A stretch of 64,000 nt of DNA, taken from assembly GCF_028649535.1 (NCBI RefSeq), contig NZ_JAQSJE010000003.1, positions 62,001 through 126,000 on the forward strand. The letters run 5' to 3'. Shown here in pieces: positions 60,269 through 64,000 of the stretch; positions within the stretch are counted from its first letter, which is position 1, and the number at the start of each line of letters is the position of its first letter. Under the pieces are notes generated by a model, which worked only from the letters and a program-made list of their open reading frames with translations, was not told the origin of the DNA and made no database searches. This DNA comes from Mannheimia cairinae (GTDB taxonomy: Bacteria > Pseudomonadota > Gammaproteobacteria > Enterobacterales > Pasteurellaceae). A program made the translations under genes and the position numbers.

Positions 60269-60481
60269 ATGAAACAAGGTATTCACCCAGAATATACAGA
60301 AGTTACTGCAACATGTTCTTGCGGTAATGTAATTAAAACTCGCTCAACAGTGGGTAAAAACTTAAACTTAGACGTGTGTGGCAACTGCCACCCATTCTAT
60401 ACTGGTAAACAACGTGTTGTTGATACTGGTGGTCGTGTAGAACGTTTCAACAAACGTTTCAGCATTCCAAGCTCAAAATAA
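60269..60481 (+). CDS. rpmE: ribosomal protein L31
   Basis: A 70-residue protein, [20 protein letters not shown]..., with zinc cysteines Cys16, Cys18, Cys37 and Cys40, so it is the zinc-bearing form rather than the Zn-free L31 type B. Ribosome large-subunit protein at the subunit bridge. Shine-Dalgarno ACGAGG. A strong terminator follows. Confidence 0.97.
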   Translation: MKQGIHPEYTEVTATCSCGNVIKTRSTVGKNLNLDVCGNCHPFYTGKQRVVDTGGRVERFNKRFSIPSSK

Positions 60482-60494
60482 TTTAGATATTTTG

Positions 60495-60523
60495 AAAAGC
60501 CCCGCATTTGCGGGGTTTTGTTT
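60495..60523 (+). terminator. rpmE terminator
   Basis: CCCCGC (60500-60505) pairs with GCGGGG (60510-60515), flanked by AAAA and TTTT, and followed by G and TTTT. Confidence 0.87.
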
Positions 60524-60778
60524 TATGTAAATAAGAGAATTAATTAGTAACTATTCATAGATGATTATTTTATGGTGTATAGTTAATATCATAGGTGTTA
60601 CAATATCTTTATCATAAGTGTGATTATAAGATAAATCATGATAGTAAAGATGGTTATATAAAATCACATTGTTTAAAAAATGCAATCTTCTAATAAAGTA
60701 AATCAAAAAAGTATATTATAGAGTTTTATTTACTAAATCAGAAGTGCAATTATATATAAAATAATAGGAGTTTTAAAA
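60524..60778. other. AT-rich gap between rpmE and the glycosyltransferase
   Basis: About 255 bases without a gene, strikingly AT-rich, including repeated ATCATRAG/TTATAAG-type short motifs and ending TAATAGGAG, the ribosome site of the next gene. It is probably promoter and transferred flanking DNA. I see no tRNA, repeat or attachment site. Confidence 0.5.
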
Positions 60779-61819
60779 ATGAAATATAATATCTCTATGG
60801 TAATAAATAAATTTAAGAATGGTGGTGGTACTGAAAGATATATTTTAGATTTAGTTAATGGATTTTATGATTTAGGGATTCATCCCAATGTCTATGCTAT
60901 GAAATTTGATAAAAGCATAACAGAATATAAAAAAATTCAAGCATATAAAATAACTTTGAATTTAATTCCTAAAATATTAAAGAATTTCTTTTTTTCTCAA
61001 GCCATTCAACGAAGAAAGAAAAATAAGGAAATAACGTTATCCGCAGCTTACACTGATGGTGATATATTATTTTGTGGAGGACAATATAGAGGCTATTTAA
61101 ATGCTTTAAATAAAACGAAAACATTTTCTGCTTCCATTAAAATAAAAATGGAACAAAGAGCGTTAAATAACTCAAAAGTTATTGTAGCTCACTCCAAGCT
61201 AATGAAAAAAGAGTTAATTGAATTATATAATATTCCAAGCAATAAAATAGAAGTTCTTTACCCTCCTCTTGATATTGAAAAATTTAAAATTATTGATGAT
61301 AGCCAAAGAAAAAATCTACGTAAAAAATTTGGTTTTAAAGATAATGAAACAATCTATCTATTTCCATCAACAGGGCATAAAAGAAAAGGATTTGAGATTC
61401 TTGCCAATTATTTTAAAAATAGTTCATTGCCTATAAGGTTAGTTGTGGCTGGTACCCCAGTAAAAGATGATAAAAATATAACATCTTTGGGATTTAGAAA
61501 GGATATGCCTGAATTATATCAAGCAGCAGATTTCACTATTATGGCATCAATATATGAGCCTTTTGGTTTAGTTGGATTAGAATCTATTTTCTCTGGGACT
61601 CCCATCATATTTTCAGAAAATATGGCATGCTTAGAAGCTCTAAAAGGAGATTTTGGATACACCTTTGATAGAAATGTCAATGAAAGTTTAAATAATGCGA
61701 TAAGAAATTCACTAAAAAATAAATACAGGATTAATAATCCCTATAGTTTAATCGACTATGATCCAACGTTAGAAAATCATTTAAAGAATTTATTAAAAAT
61801 AATAGAAAAACTTCAATGA
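60779..61819 (+). CDS. glycosyltransferase family 4, likely lipopolysaccharide or capsule
   Basis: A 346-residue GT-B fold protein: GGGTERYILDLVNGFYDLGI at residues 16-35, VIVAHSKLMKKELIELY near the middle and donor site IYEPFGLVGLESIFSGTPII. This is the GT4 pattern of surface-polysaccharide enzymes; sugar and acceptor are unknown. By eye it is much more AT-rich, with AAA/ATA codons, than its neighbours, suggesting transfer. Its TGA lies 1 base before the ilvY ATG, so ilvY translation probably depends on it. No other glycan gene is adjacent. Confidence 0.85.
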   Translation: MKYNISMVINKFKNGGGTERYILDLVNGFYDLGIHPNVYAMKFDKSITEYKKIQAYKITLNLIPKILKNFFFSQAIQRRKKNKEITLSAAYTDGDILFCGGQYRGYLNALNKTKTFSASIKIKMEQRALNNSKVIVAHSKLMKKELIELYNIPSNKIEVLYPPLDIEKFKIIDDSQRKNLRKKFGFKDNETIYLFPSTGHKRKGFEILANYFKNSSLPIRLVVAGTPVKDDKNITSLGFRKDMPELYQAADFTIMASIYEPFGLVGLESIFSGTPIIFSENMACLEALKGDFGYTFDRNVNESLNNAIRNSLKNKYRINNPYSLIDYDPTLENHLKNLLKIIEKLQ

Positions 61820-61820
61820 A

Positions 61821-62705
61821 ATGGAATTCCAAAGCCTTAAACTTTTTTTAGATATTGCTCAAACTCGTAGTTTTATCCGTAGTGCGGAAAAAAACTACAT
61901 AACGGCTTCAACTTTAACTCGGCATATTCAACGTATGGAGGAGGAGTTGGGGCAACCGTTGTTTTTGCGAGATAATCGGCAAGTACATTTAACAGAAGCG
62001 GGTGAAAAATTTTTAGAATTTGCAAAACAGAGTTGGACGGAATGGCGACAATTACAGCATAGCCTTTCGCCTATGCAAGGTGAGCTAGAGGGAGAATTAA
62101 AGGTTTTTTGTTCAGTTACTGCTTCGTATAGCCATTTGCCGCCCATATTAGAGAAGTTTCGGCAGCTGTACCCAAAGGTAGATATCAAACTTAGCACCGG
62201 AGACCCGGCTCAAGCCGTGTATGAGGTGCAATCATTATCCGCAGATATTTCTTTAGCGGGTAAACCGGAATTATTACCTAATAATATTATTTTCCACTAT
62301 ATTGATGATATTGAGCTTTCAATTATTGCTCCTCGAATTGCTTGTAGTGCAACACAATGTTTACAACAATCACCAATAGATTGGAAAAATGTACCCTTTA
62401 TTTTGCCAGTAAACGGGCCGGTACGGAAACGAATTGATCGCTGGTTTAAAGAGCAAAAAATTAAAGAACCTAAAATTTATGCTACAGTGGCAGGCCACGA
62501 AGCTATAGTTCCTATGGTAGCTTTAGGATTTGGTGTAGCATTATTACCAGATGTGGTTATTAAGCATAGCCCAATGAATAATCAAGTTTCTTATGTAAAC
62601 TTGTCTTCTCCCATCACTCCTTTTGAATTAGGTATTTGTGTACAACAAAGACGTTTACAAGAGCCCATTGTTAATGCATTCTGGTCATTATTGACTAAGA
62701 TTTAA
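61821..62705 (+). CDS. ilvY: IlvY, LysR-type regulator
   Basis: A 294-residue LysR regulator. Winged HTH RSAEKNYITASTLTRHIQRM, then segments close to E. coli IlvY: FCSVTASYSHLPPILEKF, VPFILPVNGPVRKRIDRWF, MVALGFGVALLPDVV and the C-terminal FELGICVQQRRLQEP. IlvY activates ilvC in response to acetolactate or acetohydroxybutyrate. No Shine-Dalgarno is visible before its ATG and ilvC is not upstream, unlike the usual divergent ilvY-ilvC pair. Confidence 0.92.
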   Translation: MEFQSLKLFLDIAQTRSFIRSAEKNYITASTLTRHIQRMEEELGQPLFLRDNRQVHLTEAGEKFLEFAKQSWTEWRQLQHSLSPMQGELEGELKVFCSVTASYSHLPPILEKFRQLYPKVDIKLSTGDPAQAVYEVQSLSADISLAGKPELLPNNIIFHYIDDIELSIIAPRIACSATQCLQQSPIDWKNVPFILPVNGPVRKRIDRWFKEQKIKEPKIYATVAGHEAIVPMVALGFGVALLPDVVIKHSPMNNQVSYVNLSSPITPFELGICVQQRRLQEPIVNAFWSLLTKI

Positions 62706-62744
62706 TAAATGGCATGATCTACCCCAAAAAGTTGGACAAATTAA

Positions 62745-63476
62745 TTAAGTTAAATATCGAGCTCGGTACTGCACCGGGCTCAGCCCTTTTAAATTCAGTT
62801 TAATGCGTTTTTGGTTGTAATACACTAAATATTTTTCAAGTTCATCCTGCAATTCTGCTATCGATGTGTAATTTCGAGTGTAAAAACATTCCGATTTCAA
62901 TATCCCAAAAAAACTTTCTATTACTGCATTATCATAGCAATGACCTCGTCGGCTCATACTTTGTAACGCTTTGCCTTTTAACATCTTCACCCATTTTTTC
63001 ATGCCGTAAAGCACACCTTGATCACTGTGAATAATCGGGCAATCCGTCGGTTTTAACCGCTTAAACCCCTGTTCTAACATCCGTTTTACCAAGGAAAACT
63101 TGGGGTGGGTGGCAAATTGATAAGCAATAATTTCCCGATTGGCTAAATCCATCAGTGGGGAAAAATAGAGTTTTTCCTCTCCGATATGAAATTCCGTCAC
63201 GTCCGTTACCCATTTCTGATTGAGCTTAGTCGCCGTAAAATCACGATTCAGCAAATTCGGGGCAATATGTGAAGTTTTTCCGCGTTTTCCGTGTCTTTTC
63301 TTGCGGACAATCGAATAAATGTCTAGCTCATTCATCAGTTTCAATACCGTTTTATGGTTCAGTTTAAAGCCGATTTGGCGCAGTTTTATTGTCAAAGGAC
63401 GATAACCGTCCCACTGTTTGCTTTCCTGATACAACGATAACAGTGCCGCTTTTTCCGAGACGTAATCTTTCGTCAC
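62745..63476 (-). pseudogene. transposase OrfB part (DDE core) of the IS3-like element
   Basis: About 243 residues with the IS3-family integrase core: WVTDVTEFHIGEEKLYFSPL (first Asp), IIHSDQG (second Asp) and DNAVIESFFGILKSE (Glu), ending KGLSPVQYRARYLT. The visible start is GTG 63476. It is in the same frame as the upstream part and parted from it only by TAA 63480-63482, so it may not be made as a full fusion. The N-terminal segment of a usual OrfB (LLKAARMSRSTFYY) is in the other piece. Confidence 0.83.
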
Positions 63477-63479
63477 CGA

Positions 63480-63878
63480 TTAGTAATAAAAGGTAGAACG
63501 AGACATTCTGGCCGCTTTTAATAAATCATTGAGTGCGTGATTTTGCCGGTCGAGTTCCTCCAACTTTTTTAGATAGGCATTCTCCGCTCGTAAGTAAGCC
63601 AACTCCCGCTGTAGCTTTTTAAAAGCTTGGGGAGACAAGTCGGTCGGCTCAGGGATTTCAATCTCTTTCTTTTTCATTTTAGGCTTCACTATTTTAGGTG
63701 GTTTAGGCTTGATACAGGGAGATTTTACCCCCTCTAAGCCTCGTTCGTGAAACGCTTTTAGCCAATTAATGACAACAGAATGGGGAATTTGATGAAGTTT
63801 AGCCACTTCGCGAATGCCGAAATCCTGCTCGGTAACGAGTTTGATAATTTCTAAACGAAATTGATAAGAATGAGACAT
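63480..63878 (-). pseudogene. transposase OrfA part (HTH) of the IS3-like element
   Basis: A 132-residue frame from ATG 63876-63878, starting MSHSYQFRLEIIKLVTEQDF with an HTH (REVAKLHQIPHSVVINWLKA), then a leucine-zipper coil (LAYLRAENAYLKKLEEL). An A-AAA-AAG slippery site is at 63564-63570. Unlike typical copies, the frame itself continues into ALNDLLKAARMSRSTFYY, the usual OrfB start, then meets TAA. Reading -1 from the slip site soon meets TGA. A deletion or frame change in this copy is likely. Confidence 0.75.
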
Positions 63879-63938
63879 AATCTGCACCTCAAATTGGGTG
63901 TCCAGGTTTTGGGGTGCAGATCATGTTTTATTTAGAAT

Positions 63939-64000
63939 TTAGCAATCTTCATCAATCAATTCTTCTTTATTATCAACCGCTGGTGGATTATCACATAGCC
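63939..64000 (-). CDS. C-terminal tail of a gene running in from the right
   Basis: Beyond the insertion sequence, a leftward open frame runs from the window edge to TAA (63939-63941), reading LCDNPPAVDNKEELIDEDC. Twenty codons show it is open but too few for a name. It carries an uptake-like core ACCGCT at 63978. It could be a real gene end or chance. Confidence 0.4.
   Translation of the reverse strand, partial: LCDNPPAVDNKEELIDEDC

Larger units (their letters stand above)
62715..63923 (-). mobile_element. IS3-family (IS150-like) insertion sequence, transposase broken
   Basis: About 1209 bases. Imperfect ends: left TGATCTACCCCAAAAAG..TGGACA (62715-62738) and right, inverted, TGATCTGCACCCC..TGGACA (63899-63923); the left end lacks two bases relative to the right. 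A leftward transposase lies between. No short target duplication is evident at the edges (GCA left, TGT right). The in-frame stop at 63480-63482 breaks the transposase. Probably an old or disabled copy. Confidence 0.85.

Noticed and set aside
62708-63926. Target-site duplication of the insertion sequence
   Set aside because: Flanks (GCA left, TGT right) do not match, so no duplication is claimed.

Overview
The window is typical Pasteurellaceae chromosome. The DNA is AT-rich. It is sprinkled with the 9-base ACAAGCGGT uptake signal, the type found in the Actinobacillus pleuropneumoniae / Mannheimia / Bibersteinia / H. ducreyi branch rather than the H. influenzae type. Gene neighbourhoods (secM-secA-mutT, cydABX-ybgE-ybgC-tolQRAB-pal, hemCDXY, fadR/nhaB/dsbB) are those of a gammaproteobacterium with a small genome. 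The species cannot be fixed from the sequence.

Layout. 1-2.0 kb: yajG-type lipoprotein (cut by the left edge), bolA, tRNA-Ser(GGA), an NlpE-like lipoprotein and a DUF721/DciA-like gene. 2.1-5.7 kb: secM (arrest peptide ending PIRAGP), secA, mutT. 6.0-8.0 kb: groES-groEL behind a sigma-32-type promoter. 8.1-17.3 kb: a small secreted protein, then the bd oxidase operon cydA-cydB-cydX-ybgE, the Tol-Pal cluster and a cspD-like gene. 17.4-24.6 kb: DUF1439 protein, a 46-residue lipoprotein, tgt, a hemerythrin-like protein, a TusA-like protein, a methyltransferase, a phosphoethanolamine transferase, pyrH, frr and a cytochrome b562. 24.7-30.1 kb: trhP(yegQ), waaA, coaD, orn, tsaE, amiB. 30.2-37.2 kb: a TetR regulator divergent from a complete efflux operon (HlyD-type adaptor, RbbA-like double ABC ATPase/permease, YhhJ-like permease, NodT-type outer-membrane lipoprotein). 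37.4-39.7 kb: an accessory pair, an AAA/DUF4143 ATPase and an unrecognised protein whose acidic residues are spaced like a PIN nuclease. 39.9-53.6 kb: adhE, hemCDXY, grxB, ampD, rlmJ, a DUF4105 protein, pyrE, a MetE-C-like methyltransferase, metC. 53.7-60.5 kb: dsbB, nhaB, fadR, phoH, tktA, rpmE. 60.8-64 kb: an AT-rich glycosyltransferase abutting ilvY, then an IS3-family element whose transposase is split by an in-frame stop codon, and the tail of a further gene.

Most of the window is core housekeeping: protein export, folding, envelope integrity, respiration, haem and nucleotide synthesis. The accessory parts are the efflux operon, the ATPase/PIN-like pair, the glycosyltransferase and the insertion sequence. 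Regulatory DNA that can be read directly includes a secM/secA hairpin hiding the secA ribosome-binding site, a sigma-32 promoter, ArcA-, FNR- and CRP-like sites, a structured rpmE leader, TetR-operator-like repeats, and hairpins made from two inverted uptake sequences.

The best candidates for something little described are the SecM variant with its hairpin and the ATPase/PIN-like pair. I see no CRISPR array, prophage or rRNA operon.
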